Shown here: piece by piece, positions 7,912 to 16,957 of the stretch | Layout: each line of letters begins with the position of its first letter | How positions within the stretch are numbered: the first letter of the stretch is position 1 | DNA from: Bacteroidota bacterium | GTDB taxonomy: Bacteria > Bacteroidota > Bacteroidia > AKYH767-A > OLB10 | Assembly (NCBI GenBank): GCA_016714005.1 | Contig: JADJOA010000003.1 | Span: 258,639-322,638, forward strand | Direction of reading: 5' to 3' | DNA: 64,000 nucleotides | Position numbers and translations under genes: made by a program | The notes under the pieces: model-generated | The model's database searches: none | What the model saw: the letters and a program-made list of their open reading frames with translations, nothing else | What the model was told of the DNA's origin: nothing

Positions 7912-8498
7912 ATGCTAAAGGTTGGTATAACAGGAGGCATTGGCAGCGGTAAATCTTACGTAGCAAAAATTTTTAGTGAGCTTGGCATTATAGTATATGA
8001 TGCCGATGAGTTTGCTAAAAAATTAATGCAAACAAATGCAGAGGTTGTGCGCCAAATAAAACTGTTGCTGGGTGATGAGGCTTACATAAACGAAACTGTA
8101 AACAGGAGGTTTATAGCAGAAAAAATTTATAGTAATAAAGATTTACTTACAAGCATAAATAGCATTGTTCACCCTGCAGTAGCTAATCACTTTAACGATT
8201 GGTGCGGTGAGCAAAATCAAAGTATGTGCTTAAGGAAGCTGCTATTATGTTTGAGTCGGGGGCAAATAAAGATCTTGATTTTGTTATAACGGTTTCTGCC
8301 CAATTGCAGTTAAGAAAACAAAGAACACTTAAGCGCGATGGAATGACGGAAGAAAAGTTTATTTCAATAGTAAACAATCAGCTTACAGAAGAGGAAAGAA
8401 ATGCAATGGCTGATTTTGTGCTGGTAAATGATGAGAAGCAACCATTGCTGCATGAGGTTGTTAAGTTGCATGAATTCTTTTTAGCCAAATGCAATTAA
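7912..8498 (+). CDS. coaE: Dephospho-CoA kinase (one frameshift)
   Basis: CoaE phosphorylates dephospho-CoA at the ribose 3'-hydroxyl with ATP, the last step of coenzyme A synthesis in the cytoplasm. The N-terminus has the P-loop ITGGIGSGKS (residues 6-15), followed by Y-D-A-D-E-F and I-V-H-P, both typical. The frame breaks in an A4 run at 8213-8216; adding one A joins E-Q to K-S-K-Y-V-L-K-E-A-A-I-M-F-E-S-G, and the rest reads normally to K-C-N. The corrected length of ~195 residues is standard. The start abuts the ybbR stop and the end overlaps the next start by ten bases, so the block is probably one operon. Confidence 0.92.
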
Positions 8499-9434
8499 AG
8501 GATTTTGGTATTGCAGAAAACGCCACGGGTATTTATCACCAGGCAGGTAATTTTTTATTGACCCGCAGCATGTGAGTGAAGTGGCTGTGGTTACGCACGC
8601 TCATGCCGATCATGCCATTAAAGGGAACAAAGTTTTTATTGCACACAACCAACTAAAGATTTAATGCTTGCGCGCTATGGAAAATATGCAGCCGGAAATT
8701 TTGTTGTAAAAAACTTTATTGAACCTTTTGTGATCAATAATGTGGAGTTGTGTTTTTATCCTGCAGGACATATACTTGGCTCTGCAAGTGTGTTAATTAA
8801 GTATAACGGCAAGCCTGTTTTTATTACCGGAGATATAAAACTGCAAAAGGACAGTACTTGCGAAGAAGTTGTTTTGCCTGAAGCAAATTTGTTGATAACG
8901 GAATCAACTTTTGCAAACCCTGAAACAAAACATCCTGATGTAATTGATCAAATTAAAAACCTGAAAAATTACACGGATAAAAATATTGTCATAGGCGTTT
9001 ATGCAATAGGCAAAGCACAACGACTTACGCGGTTAATTAATGACTACTGCCCTGAGTTTACCATAATGGTGCACCCGTCCATTATTCCTTATCATCATGT
9101 TTATGAAAAAGCAGGATTCCTTTCAGGAAAATGGATACCATATAAAAGACAAGACTTTAAAAAGAACACAGGAATAATTTATTTAACTGTACCATTAGCC
9201 GTTGAAGCGTTTTTCAGAAATACAGATGTGTATGCAGCCTTTGCATCGGGCTGGCAACATCTGCAAAAAAAAGCAACCGTTAACTTAAGCATAAGCGATC
9301 ATGCAGATTGGGATGATTTGCTTGCAATAATAAATCAGGTAAACCCGTCATTTATTAAAACAGTACATGGCAATGGCGATCTTTTAAAAAATCACCTGGC
9401 CGTATCTAAAAATAATATTGAATTTATTGTTTAG
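8489..9434 (+). CDS. MBL-fold metallo-hydrolase, exonuclease/beta-CASP-like (two frameshifts)
   Basis: The protein has the metallo-beta-lactamase motif T-H-A-H-A-D-H-A and downstream Y-P-A-G-H-I-L-G-S-A and F-I-T-G-D-I-K. These fit the branch that includes RNA-processing and DNA-repair-associated nucleases (COG1236, ligase-associated exonucleases). A C-terminal S-I-S-D-H-A-D-W and K-T-V-H-G-N-G also match that group. The start at 8489 overlaps coaE. Shifts are at the T6 run 8551-8556 and the T5 run 8633-8637, each one T short. No ATP-dependent DNA ligase gene is adjacent in this window, so nuclease versus other MBL function remains open. Confidence 0.75.
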
Positions 9435-10504
9435 TCCTTCCAGTCAGCAATAAAAATATTGGTGTCGCGTGTTCCGTTGTTGTTGCGGTTGCTGCTAAAA
9501 ACTAATTTTTTTCCATCGGGACTAAACATAGGAAAGGCATTAAACACGCTTTGGTCTGTAATTTGTTCTAAGCCGGTTCCATCATCGTTAATCATATAAA
9601 GGTTAAACTCAAACCCACGCATTGATTTATGATTAGAGGCGAAAATTATTTTCTTGCCTGATGGGTGAAAGAATGGCGCCCAGTTAGCTTTACCTAAACT
9701 TGTAATTTGTTTCAACTCGCTTCCATCAACGTTGCATGTATAAATTTCCATATTTGTTGGAGCTACCAATCCTCTTCCCAAAAAATTTTTGTACTCGGTA
9801 ATTTCTTCTTCACTCTTTGGGCGCGATGCACGAAAAACCAAACGCTTTCCATCAGCCGAAAAGAAAGCACCACCATCATACCCTACTCCATTGGTAATTT
9901 GTTTTTGGTTGCTGCCGTCAATATCCATTATCCACAATTCAAGATCTCCACTACGGTCGCTGGTAAAAACAATTTTATCGCCTTTGGGAGATACTACGGC
10001 TTCAGCATCGTATCCGGGCGAGTCGGTTAATTTTTTTACCACTTCTCCTTTAAGATTTGCTACGTAAATATCATAGGTATTAAAAATGGGCCAAAGGTAT
10101 TTACCATTCTTGCGCAAATCACCGGGGTCAGGGCACTCGCTACCTCCTTCATGTGTTGAGGCATATAAAATTTCTTTGTTGCCAGGCATATAAAAAGAAC
10201 AGGTGGTTCTTCCTTTGCCTGTGCTAATTAATTGTGGTTTATAAGTAGTGTCTTTAACATCATCAATAATCATGTTAAATATCTGATCGCATTGTAAACC
10301 CCAAGCAGTGTTATTGCTCTGAAATGTTAGGCTCTTATTGTCAAAACTGAAATAAGCTTCGGCATTATCGCCACCAAAAGAAAGTTGCCTGATGTTGCTT
10401 AAGTGTTTGCTTTCAATACTCTCAACATTAAAATCGGTTTGTTGCTGGGCAATTGCCACGGTTGCGTTTAACGCAAATAGAATACAAAATAATTTTGGGG
10501 TCAT
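9431..10504 (-). CDS. TolB-like WD40/PD40 beta-propeller protein, exported
   Basis: This 357-residue protein has a signal peptide (MTPKLFCILFALNATVAIAQ) and repeated PD40 motifs, for example S-P-K-G-D-K-I-V-F-T-S-D-R-S-G, S-A-D-G-K-R-L-V-F and S-P-D-G-K-K-L-V-F-S-S-N-R. These are spaced as blades of a TolB-type beta-propeller. It is probably periplasmic or outer-membrane associated. It is not the canonical tolB, since no Tol-Pal genes are nearby and there is no TolB N-terminal domain. Its stop overlaps the convergent MBL gene by four bases. A family of such propeller proteins is common in Bacteroidota, with unclear function. Confidence 0.8.
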   Translation of the reverse strand: MTPKLFCILFALNATVAIAQQQTDFNVESIESKHLSNIRQLSFGGDNAEAYFSFDNKSLTFQSNNTAWGLQCDQIFNMIIDDVKDTTYKPQLISTGKGRTTCSFYMPGNKEILYASTHEGGSECPDPGDLRKNGKYLWPIFNTYDIYVANLKGEVVKKLTDSPGYDAEAVVSPKGDKIVFTSDRSGDLELWIMDIDGSNQKQITNGVGYDGGAFFSADGKRLVFRASRPKSEEEITEYKNFLGRGLVAPTNMEIYTCNVDGSELKQITSLGKANWAPFFHPSGKKIIFASNHKSMRGFEFNLYMINDDGTGLEQITDQSVFNAFPMFSPDGKKLVFSSNRNNNGTRDTNIFIADWKD

Positions 10505-10618
10505 ATAATTTAAAAATTGTGGGGGCGAAAGTAAATTTTGCCTCCAACCCGTTTCTCATAATTATGTAATAATCTAAAATGTGGATGAACAAAGGATATG
10601 AACAATTTTCAATTTTAC

Positions 10619-10650
10619 TTTGAAATGTAAAAAATATCCTTATACATTTG
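10619..10650 (+). promoter_or_regulatory. Bacteroidota-type sigma promoter for the first RpoD-like gene
   Basis: TTTG at 10619-10622 and TACATTTG at 10643-10650 match the Bacteroidota -33 (TTTG) and -7 (TAnnTTTG) elements, with a 20-bp spacer. The start codon is about 78 bp further on. The match to consensus is exact at every specified base. Confidence 0.7.
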
Positions 10651-10727
10651 TTAGGTAATACAAAACCCTTATGCAATTGATTTTTTTGAAAACTTAATTT
10701 AAAAATTCACCACTAAACAACCCGGAT

Positions 10728-11594
10728 ATGCGGCAATTAAAAATCAGTAAATCCATTACCAATCGCGAGAGCATGGCTCTTGAAAAGTATTTGCAGGAAA
10801 TAGGAAAAGAGAATTTAATTACGGCCGAGGAAGAAGTAAAACTTGCGATTAAAATTAAGCATGGAGACCAAGATGCCTTAAACAAACTGACGCGGGCAAA
10901 TCTGCGTTTTGTGGTTTCGGTGGCAAAGCAATACCAATCCCAGGGGCTTAGTTTACCAGATTTAATTAATGAAGGTAATCTTGGTTTGATAAAAGCCGCC
11001 AAACGCTTTGATGAAACAAGGGGGTTTAAATTTATAAGCTATGCCGTATGGTGGATAAGGCAAAGTATTTTACAGGCTTTGGCGGAGCAAGCTCGTATAG
11101 TGCGCTTGCCTCTTAACCAGGTTGGCTCAATGAGCCGAATTTCTAAAGCCTACTCTAAATTGGAGCAGGAGTTTGAAAGAGAGCCATCAGCTGAGGAAAT
11201 TTCACGCATACTCGACATTCCTCTTGATAAAGTTTCAGAAAGCATGAAATCATCCGGAAAGCATTTAAGCATGGATGCGCCTTTTGTGCAAGGCGAGGAA
11301 AATAGTTTGCTGGATGTAATTGAAAATATTGATTCACCAAAAGCTGATATTAATTTAATGAATGAATCGCTTGCAAAAGAAATTGAACGTTCATTAAGCA
11401 CCTTATCTGAAAGGGAAAAAGAAGTGGTGAAACTTTTTTTTGGACTTGGTATGCCTCACGGTTTAACGCTTGACGAAATAGGTGAAAAGTTTGGCTTAAC
11501 GCGCGAACGCGTAAGGCAAATTAAAGAGAAGGCGCTCAAGAGGCTTAAACATAAGTCAAGAAGTAAGCTGCTTAAATCCTACCTTGGTGATTAA
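10728..11594 (+). CDS. RNA polymerase sigma factor, RpoD/SigA type (copy 1)
   Basis: This is a short Bacteroidota-type primary sigma factor of 288 residues. It shows region 1.2 (residues ~15-40), region 2 with F-V-V-S-V-A-K-Q-Y-Q-S-Q-G and Y-A-V-W-W-I-R-Q-S-I (~60-118), region 3, and region 4.2 with L-T-R-E-R-V-R-Q-I-K-E-K-A at ~253. It lacks the long N-terminal region 1.1 of proteobacterial RpoD. A second 288-residue paralogue lies at 44622-45488. This copy diverges more in region 3 and just before region 4 (G-K-H-L-S-M-D-A-P-F-V-Q-G-E-E-N). It has its own well-formed promoter. Which copy is the essential one is not settled. Confidence 0.93.
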   Translation: MRQLKISKSITNRESMALEKYLQEIGKENLITAEEEVKLAIKIKHGDQDALNKLTRANLRFVVSVAKQYQSQGLSLPDLINEGNLGLIKAAKRFDETRGFKFISYAVWWIRQSILQALAEQARIVRLPLNQVGSMSRISKAYSKLEQEFEREPSAEEISRILDIPLDKVSESMKSSGKHLSMDAPFVQGEENSLLDVIENIDSPKADINLMNESLAKEIERSLSTLSEREKEVVKLFFGLGMPHGLTLDEIGEKFGLTRERVRQIKEKALKRLKHKSRSKLLKSYLGD

Positions 11595-11718
11595 GTAGCT
11601 CATAAAATGTTCTGACAACCTCCTATATTTTTTTTCTGGCTTCTCACCTGTGATTTTTTTTGGAGCTTATTGTAAATTCAGACGGGGAAGTACGTTATTC
11701 TACTACTTGTAAAGAATT

Positions 11719-12812
11719 TTAAGTGAACAAATTTACAAGCGTGTTTTCTTCCAAAACTTCCCGCTTAAACTTCCCGTTTGCTTCACTCCATTTAATAAGA
11801 CGTATGTGTGTTTCATCAATTTCCATTCCGGTAATATCGCCATCGCTAAAACAGCAGCAGCCCGTATTAAAATAACAGTTTTTTATTTTAGAAAAATCAA
11901 CGTCAGCAGTGGGGTATTCGATTTTACGATTGATAAGTTCATCTTCTATCGATTTGATTTCACCGACATTATTTTTTTGTTTTGCGACATATAATCGCAA
12001 ATACAACCGCTCTAAATGTGTGAGTGAATTAAAAACAGGCTGATGGGTATGCCCTGTAATGAGTACGATGTTGTTTTGTAAAGCACTCCAATCGTACATC
12101 ATGCTGTTGTGTTTTGTTTTTAAATCGGAACTATTGCTCGGGGTGTTGGAGTTTACATCTAAAAAAGATTGAAGAGGAGCCCACACATTGGCAATAAACC
12201 ACGCACTAAACCAGTTTCCATCACTCATTCCATCGCCCTGGTGACCATGTGTAAGAAAAAAGTTAAGTGGCTTTCCCTGCACATGTAATTTCAAAATCAA
12301 GCCTTCGTAAATTTTAAAGGTAACACCGTAAATGAGTTTTTGAAACACCATTGACAGCGGATCATTTTTCCAAAATACATCATGGTTGCCAAATATTTTT
12401 ACATGTCGCTGCGAATCAATAAATAATTTCTCCTTTTCAAAATTCAATTTGTTTTTGAGCCGAACATTAAAAATTTTGTTTTCCCACAACTCTTCACTGT
12501 CGCCAAGATTGATGTAGAAATAATTTTCTTTAAAGTAATAATCCAATGCAGCCAGATAAACTGGTTCCGCATTTCGGAAATCATCAGCTCCATCTTTAAT
12601 GCCCTTATGCTGATCGGAAAAACAATATACTTTTTTACATGAGCCTTGTCAACTTCAATAACAATTCCTTTATCCTCCTTCTTATCTAAAATATGTTGAT
12701 GCAAGGCAGTAAGAGCAGAAAAAATTCTTTCCCTGTCAGGTTGCGATGCAAACTTTTCTGACAGCCACAAAATGGGTTTACGAAAAAGATATTGTAAAAA
12801 GCTCCGGAACAT
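11719..12812 (-). CDS. Metallophosphoesterase (one frameshift)
   Basis: The reading frame from 12812 and that from 12546 are parts of one calcineurin-like phosphoesterase. Adding one T (an A5 run on the plus strand, 12618-12622) joins them and restores the first motif, F-S-D-Q-H-K-G. The other metal-binding motifs follow in order: G-D-S-E-E-L, G-N-H-D-V-F, T-H-G-H-Q-G-D and G-H-T-H-Q-P. The corrected length is about 364 residues. Substrate is unknown; close relatives are annotated only as metallophosphoesterases. The N-terminal ~60 residues form a separate helical segment before the catalytic domain. Confidence 0.85.
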
Positions 12813-12830
12813 TATTGACTTTAGTCCTAT

Positions 12831-12998
12831 CTATTTCTTATAATCAGGCTTCTTCTTTGATTTATTAAATCCGTAAGGACAATGTCTGCAACCGCTCTGG
12901 CAGCAATATCCACGCTTGAGGTGATACTTTTCGGTAAACACTATAAACCCTTCAGGAGTGAGGTAATAATCTTCTTTATCAAACTTATCGGTAAACAC
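12831..12998 (-). CDS. Small cysteine-rich DUF5522-family protein
   Basis: A 55-residue frame reads Y-Y-L-T-P-E-G-F-I-V-F-T-E-K-Y-H-L-K-R-G followed by Y-C-C-Q-S-G-C-R-H-C-P-Y-G-F. This is the DUF5522 pattern, with four conserved cysteines suited to a zinc or Fe-S site. I use the GTG at 12998; no ATG is in frame upstream, so the 5' end may be affected by an indel. The word TCGGTAAACACTAT occurs twice (12931 and 12988), giving an in-frame echo of V-F-T-(E/D)-K. It stands 18 bp beyond the 5' end of the phosphoesterase gene on the same strand. Function unknown. Confidence 0.7.
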   Translation of the reverse strand: MFTDKFDKEDYYLTPEGFIVFTEKYHLKRGYCCQSGCRHCPYGFNKSKKKPDYKK

Positions 12999-13127
12999 TA
13001 TGATGAGTGATGAATGATCAATTGCGAATCGTGAATTAGCATTTTAAACGAATTAACTTTTTGGCATTTAAAAGGTGCACACAAAATAAGTGATTAAACA
13101 AAAGCAATTTGTTTTTATTTGCATGAG

Positions 13128-13970
13128 ATGGAAAGAACGCAATTTGTATTAAACAAGTATAATGTTGAGTTATATATTCTACGTATTGATTTGATTGATA
13201 CTTTTTACGGGGGTAATAAATACTTTAAACTTAAATACAACATAACGGAAGCTAAAAATCAAAACAAAAATACACTGCTCACTTTTGGTGGAGCATTCAG
13301 TAATCATATAGTAGCAGTTGCGGCATCAGGAAAAAAAGAAGGTTTTAGGACTATTGGAATTATAAGAGGAGAAAAAATATTGCCTTTGAATAAAATCTTA
13401 CAGTTTGCTTCAGAGAATGGAATGCAATTGGAGTTTATTGCAAGACAGCAATACAGAACGAAAGAAAATGCTGAGTTTATAAATGACTTAAAAAAAAGAT
13501 TTGGTGATTTTTATTTATTGCCCGAAGGTGGAAGCAATGATTTGGCAGTTAAAGGCTGCTCCGAAATCATCAACCTCATTGAAGGTGATTTTGATTACAT
13601 AGTTTGTGCTACCGCAACAGGAGCAACTCTTTCAGGTATTGCATCAGTTATAAAACCTCCTCAAAAAGCAATTGGAATTTGCGTGTTGAACAACGAATTG
13701 CAGATAAAAGAATTTGTAAAGAAATTTATCGCAGAAGATGATAAACGATTCCCGGAAATTATTACAGGCTATACGTTTGGCGGTTACGCAAAAAGCAATT
13801 TAGAACTGAATGATTTTGTAAAATCATTTATAGAAAAATATCAAATACCCAGTGAACCCATTTACACAGGTAAAATGCTCTATGCTATAATTGATTTGAT
13901 GGAGAAAAATTATTTTAAACCTGATTCAAAGATTATTGCTGTGCACACAGGCGGATTGCAATACCTTTAA
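13128..13970 (+). CDS. PLP-dependent ACC deaminase / D-cysteine desulfhydrase-like enzyme
   Basis: The protein belongs to the PLP fold-type II group that includes 1-aminocyclopropane-1-carboxylate deaminase and D-cysteine desulfhydrase. The probable PLP lysine lies in G-G-N-K-Y-F-K-L-K-Y, followed by the cofactor-binding F-G-G-A-F-S-N-H and the glycine-rich A-T-A-T-G-A-T-L-S-G. The C-terminal H-T-G-G-L-Q-Y-L is also typical. I prefer the ATG at 13128; a TTG lies three codons upstream. At ~280 residues it is slightly short at the N-terminus compared with the family (~300), so an upstream indel is possible. Which activity it has cannot be decided from sequence. Confidence 0.8.
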   Translation: MERTQFVLNKYNVELYILRIDLIDTFYGGNKYFKLKYNITEAKNQNKNTLLTFGGAFSNHIVAVAASGKKEGFRTIGIIRGEKILPLNKILQFASENGMQLEFIARQQYRTKENAEFINDLKKRFGDFYLLPEGGSNDLAVKGCSEIINLIEGDFDYIVCATATGATLSGIASVIKPPQKAIGICVLNNELQIKEFVKKFIAEDDKRFPEIITGYTFGGYAKSNLELNDFVKSFIEKYQIPSEPIYTGKMLYAIIDLMEKNYFKPDSKIIAVHTGGLQYL

Positions 13971-13972
13971 GA

Positions 13973-15583
13973 TTATTGCTTAACATTTTCTAAAGCCGCC
14001 TTTACAAACTTTACAAAAAGCGGGTGCGGATTTTCTACCGTGCTCTTATACTCAGGGTGGAACTGAACACCTACAAACCATGGGTGATTTTTCAACTCAA
14101 TTGCTTCAACTAAATTATCGTTAGGGTTAATTCCGCTTGGCACCATTCCTCCTTCTTCAAATTTAGCAAGAAATTTATTATTGAATTCGTAACGGTGGCG
14201 GTGGCGCTCCATCACCTTTGCTTTGCCGTATACCGATGCCAGTTTGGTTCCTTTGGTAATGGCACAAGGGTATTCGCCCAAACGCATGGTACCACCTTTG
14301 GCTGAAACATTTTTTTGCGACACCATTAAATCAATCACATTGTTTTTGGTTTCCTTATTCATTTCAGATGAGTGCGCATCTTTTAAATTTAAAACGTTAC
14401 GCGCAAATTCAATTACCGCACATTGCATACCCAAACAAATTCCAAGAAAAGGAATATTGTTTTCGCGTACGTATTTAATGGCCGTTATTTTTCCTTCTAT
14501 TCCTCTATCCCCAAAACCGGGAGCAACAAGCACTCCTGATAAATGTTTGAGTTTATCAGCAACATTCTGTTCATCGATTTTTTCAGAATGTATCCACTCT
14601 AATTTCACCTTGCATTCGTTTGCAACACCTGCATGAATAAATGCTTCGGCAATACTTTTATAAGCATCTTTCAACTCAACATATTTACCAACCAAACCAA
14701 TGCTTACTTCGCTTGTTGGATTTTTGAGTTTACCCAAAAAGTTTTTCCAGCTTTCGAGCTCAGGCTCGTGGCGCATCGGCAATTTTAGTTTATTCAAAAC
14801 TACCTTATCAAGTTGCTCCTTAAGCATTAGCAATGGTACATCATAAATTGTACTTGCATCAATGCTTTCAATTACCGAGTTCACATTTACATTACAGAAC
14901 AAGGCAATCTTCCTGCGCAATTCTGCATTAATAGATTTTTCGCTGCGGCAAACAAGTATATCGGGCTGCACTCCATATTCCAATAATAATTTTACAGAGT
15001 GCTGTGTAGGTTTTGTTTTTAGCTCACCAGTGGTAGAAAGGTATGGAAGAAGGGTAAGATGAATAACGCAACAATTGGAACCCATTTCCCAAATTAACTG
15101 CCTTACACTTTCAATGAAGGGAAGCGATTCAATATCGCCAACAGTCCCTCCTATTTCGGTAATAATGATTTCGTATTCGCCAGTTTCGCCTAGTAGCTTT
15201 ATTCTACGTTTTATCTCATCAGTTATATGTGGAATAACCTGAACTGTTTTACCAAGATAAGCACCCTCCCGCTCTTTGCTGATTACATAATCGTAAATAC
15301 GACCGGTTGTTACGTTGTTTGACTGCGAAGTTGGAGAGTTTAAGAAGCGCTCGTAGTGCCCTAAATCCAAATCTGTTTCGGCACCATCGTTAGTTACGTA
15401 ACATTCGCCATGCTCGTAGGGGTTGAGCGTACCAGGGTCAACGTTAATGTATGGATCTAATTTCTGGATGGTTACCTTATAACCTCTGCTCTGTAAAAGC
15501 TTGGCAAGTGACGCAGAAATAATGCCTTTACCAAGTGATGAAGTTACGCCTCCCGTAACAAAAATGTATTTAACCGGATTCAT
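13973..15583 (-). CDS. pyrG: CTP synthase
   Basis: CTP synthase converts UTP to CTP with ATP and glutamine, the last step of pyrimidine nucleotide synthesis. The 536-residue protein has the N-terminal synthetase domain (FVTGGVTSSLGKGIISASLA, with S-L-G-K-G at the ATP site) and the C-terminal class I amidotransferase with nucleophile Cys in F-L-G-I-C-L-G-M-Q. The H-P-E of the catalytic triad lies in V-G-V-Q-F-H-P-E-Y. Length and frame are normal. A Bacteroidota-like promoter lies just upstream. It converges on the PLP enzyme gene with a 2-bp gap. Confidence 0.97.
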   Translation of the reverse strand: MNPVKYIFVTGGVTSSLGKGIISASLAKLLQSRGYKVTIQKLDPYINVDPGTLNPYEHGECYVTNDGAETDLDLGHYERFLNSPTSQSNNVTTGRIYDYVISKEREGAYLGKTVQVIPHITDEIKRRIKLLGETGEYEIIITEIGGTVGDIESLPFIESVRQLIWEMGSNCCVIHLTLLPYLSTTGELKTKPTQHSVKLLLEYGVQPDILVCRSEKSINAELRRKIALFCNVNVNSVIESIDASTIYDVPLLMLKEQLDKVVLNKLKLPMRHEPELESWKNFLGKLKNPTSEVSIGLVGKYVELKDAYKSIAEAFIHAGVANECKVKLEWIHSEKIDEQNVADKLKHLSGVLVAPGFGDRGIEGKITAIKYVRENNIPFLGICLGMQCAVIEFARNVLNLKDAHSSEMNKETKNNVIDLMVSQKNVSAKGGTMRLGEYPCAITKGTKLASVYGKAKVMERHRHRYEFNNKFLAKFEEGGMVPSGINPNDNLVEAIELKNHPWFVGVQFHPEYKSTVENPHPLFVKFVKAALENVKQ

Positions 15584-15605
15584 TTAGATGTGTTGTTACG
15601 GGCTG

Positions 15606-15638
15606 CGAATGTATTTAATTTTAAGTACTAAGTACAAA
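15606..15638 (-). promoter_or_regulatory. Probable promoter of pyrG
   Basis: On the minus strand, TTTG (15638-15635) is followed 21 bp later by TACATTCG (15613-15606), close to the Bacteroidota -33/-7 consensus (TTTG, TAnnTTTG) with one mismatch. The pyrG start lies about 22 bp downstream. The -33 element lies within the heptamer array at 15622-15656. Confidence 0.5.
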
Positions 15639-15656
15639 GTATTAAGTGCCAAGAAG
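15622..15656. repeat. Array of five degenerate heptamers (AGTACTA type)
   Basis: The bases read as successive 7-mers AGTACTA, AGTACAA, AGTATTA, AGTGCCA, AGAAGGA from about 15623. A matching array (AGCACAA, AGTATAA, AGCACAA, AGCACAA, AGTATGA) lies at 49351-49385, where it is inside the signal-peptide codons of wza. Here it is intergenic, upstream of pyrG, and overlaps its probable promoter. The rest of the 15584-15860 gap contains no gene that I can support. Confidence 0.45.
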
Positions 15657-15860
15657 GAATTAGAAAGATGAGTATGGAGTTTTGTAAGAGCGGTAATTAA
15701 GAGATTAAGGTAATTGTGTTAGTAACCAAAACGCTCAAATAACACAGCCCTTATTTTAACTTTAAAATCTCCTTGCCTGAATGGAAAATTTTGCTTTCTT
15801 TGCGCCCCCAATTCGGGAGGGAAACCCGATGTATTATCAAACAATTAAAAATTAAAACAA

Positions 15861-16396
15861 ATGCCAGTAAAAAATCAGATTACAGAGATATGGTAAAAAG
15901 CATCAGGCTTTCTATCATGTAGTGGTGGCGGATTCACGTGCTCCAAGGGATGGCAAATTCATTGAGAAGCTGGGTACTTACAACCCACGCACCAATCCTG
16001 CTACAATTGACATTAACTTTGAAAAGACCCTTGATTGGTTCGAAAAAGGTGCTCAGCCAACTGACACCTGCCGAGCTATCCTGTCTTACAAAGGAATTAT
16101 GTTTAAAAACCACTTAAATGTGGGTGTTAAAAAAGGCGCTCTTACACAGGAGCAAGCCGATGCAAAATTCAGTCAGTGGATGGAGCAGAAAAACCTTAAG
16201 GTGCTTAACAAATCGCAGAGCGTTACTAAAGCCAAAGCTGATGATGTGAAGAGCCGTTTGGATGCAGAAAGCAAAAACGCGAGAACATTGCAAAAGCAGT
16301 AGCAGAAAAAAACTTGCTGCAATGACTGCTGCAACACCTGCTGCTGAAGAACCAGCGGCTGATGCATCTGCAGAAGCACCTGCCGAAAACGCATAA
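15861..16396 (+). CDS. rpsP: 30S ribosomal protein bS16 (three frameshifts)
   Basis: Once an extra A in the A6 run at 15869-15874 is removed, the N-terminus reads P-V-K-I-R-L-Q-R-Y-G-K-K, then A-F-Y-H-V-V-V-A-D-S-R-A-P-R-D-G and F-I-E-K-L-G-T-Y-N-P, the bS16 core. bS16 assembles early in the 30S subunit. Further one-base losses occur near 16278-16283 and in the A7 run at 16306-16312. The corrected protein is about 178 residues, much longer than the ~82 of E. coli, with a charged and then Ala/Glu/Pro-rich C-terminal tail as in other Bacteroidota. rimM follows 26 bp later, the usual rpsP-rimM order. Confidence 0.93.
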
Positions 16397-16422
16397 GCAA
16401 TAAACTTTAATCATTTTTAGCC

Positions 16423-16952
16423 ATGAGTCCTGGTGATTTTTTTCAGCTTGGAAAAATCGTCAGGACTCATGGCGTTAAAGGGCACTTAATAATTCATCTT
16501 GATGCCCAACATCCGTCTCATTACAAAAAAAGTAAAGAGATGTTTTTGATGATGAGTAATGTGCTTCAAAAATTTACTGTTAAAGAAATTTCCATAACGG
16601 GCGATACAGCACGAGTGCTTTTTAATGAAATAGATTCTTTAACAAAAGCCGAAGATTACAACAAAGTTGATGTTTACTTACCATTAAAGGAACTGCCCCA
16701 CTCGGTAAAAATGATTTTTATTACCACGAATTAATTGGTGTGGAAGTAAGTGATGTTAATTTTGGCTTAATAGGTACAGTGAAAGATATGATTGAAATGC
16801 CTGCTCAACCACTTGCACAAATTTTTGTTAACGAGAAAGAAGTGCTGCTTCCTATCAATAAAGATTTTGTGGTGGAGTTTAATAAACAGGAAAAAAAACT
16901 GATTATGAAGTTACCGGAAGGTTTGTTAGAAATTTACATTAACATCAAATAA
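16423..16952 (+). CDS. rimM: Ribosome maturation factor RimM (one frameshift)
   Basis: RimM binds uS19 and helps the 30S head mature. The first frame holds the RimM N-domain (F-Q-L-G-K-I-V-R-T-H-G-V-K-G-H), and the second the PRC-barrel domain (G-V-E-V-S-D, then G-L-I-G-T-V-K-D-M and L-L-P-I-N-K-D-F-V). A C4 run at 16696-16699 lacks one C; restoring it gives L-P-P-L-G-K-N-D-F-Y-Y-H-E-L-I, the family-typical linker. The corrected length of ~176 residues is normal. It is coupled to rpsP upstream. The trmD and rplS genes that often follow are not here; a kelch gene converges instead. Confidence 0.93.
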
Positions 16953-16957
16953 ACAAA

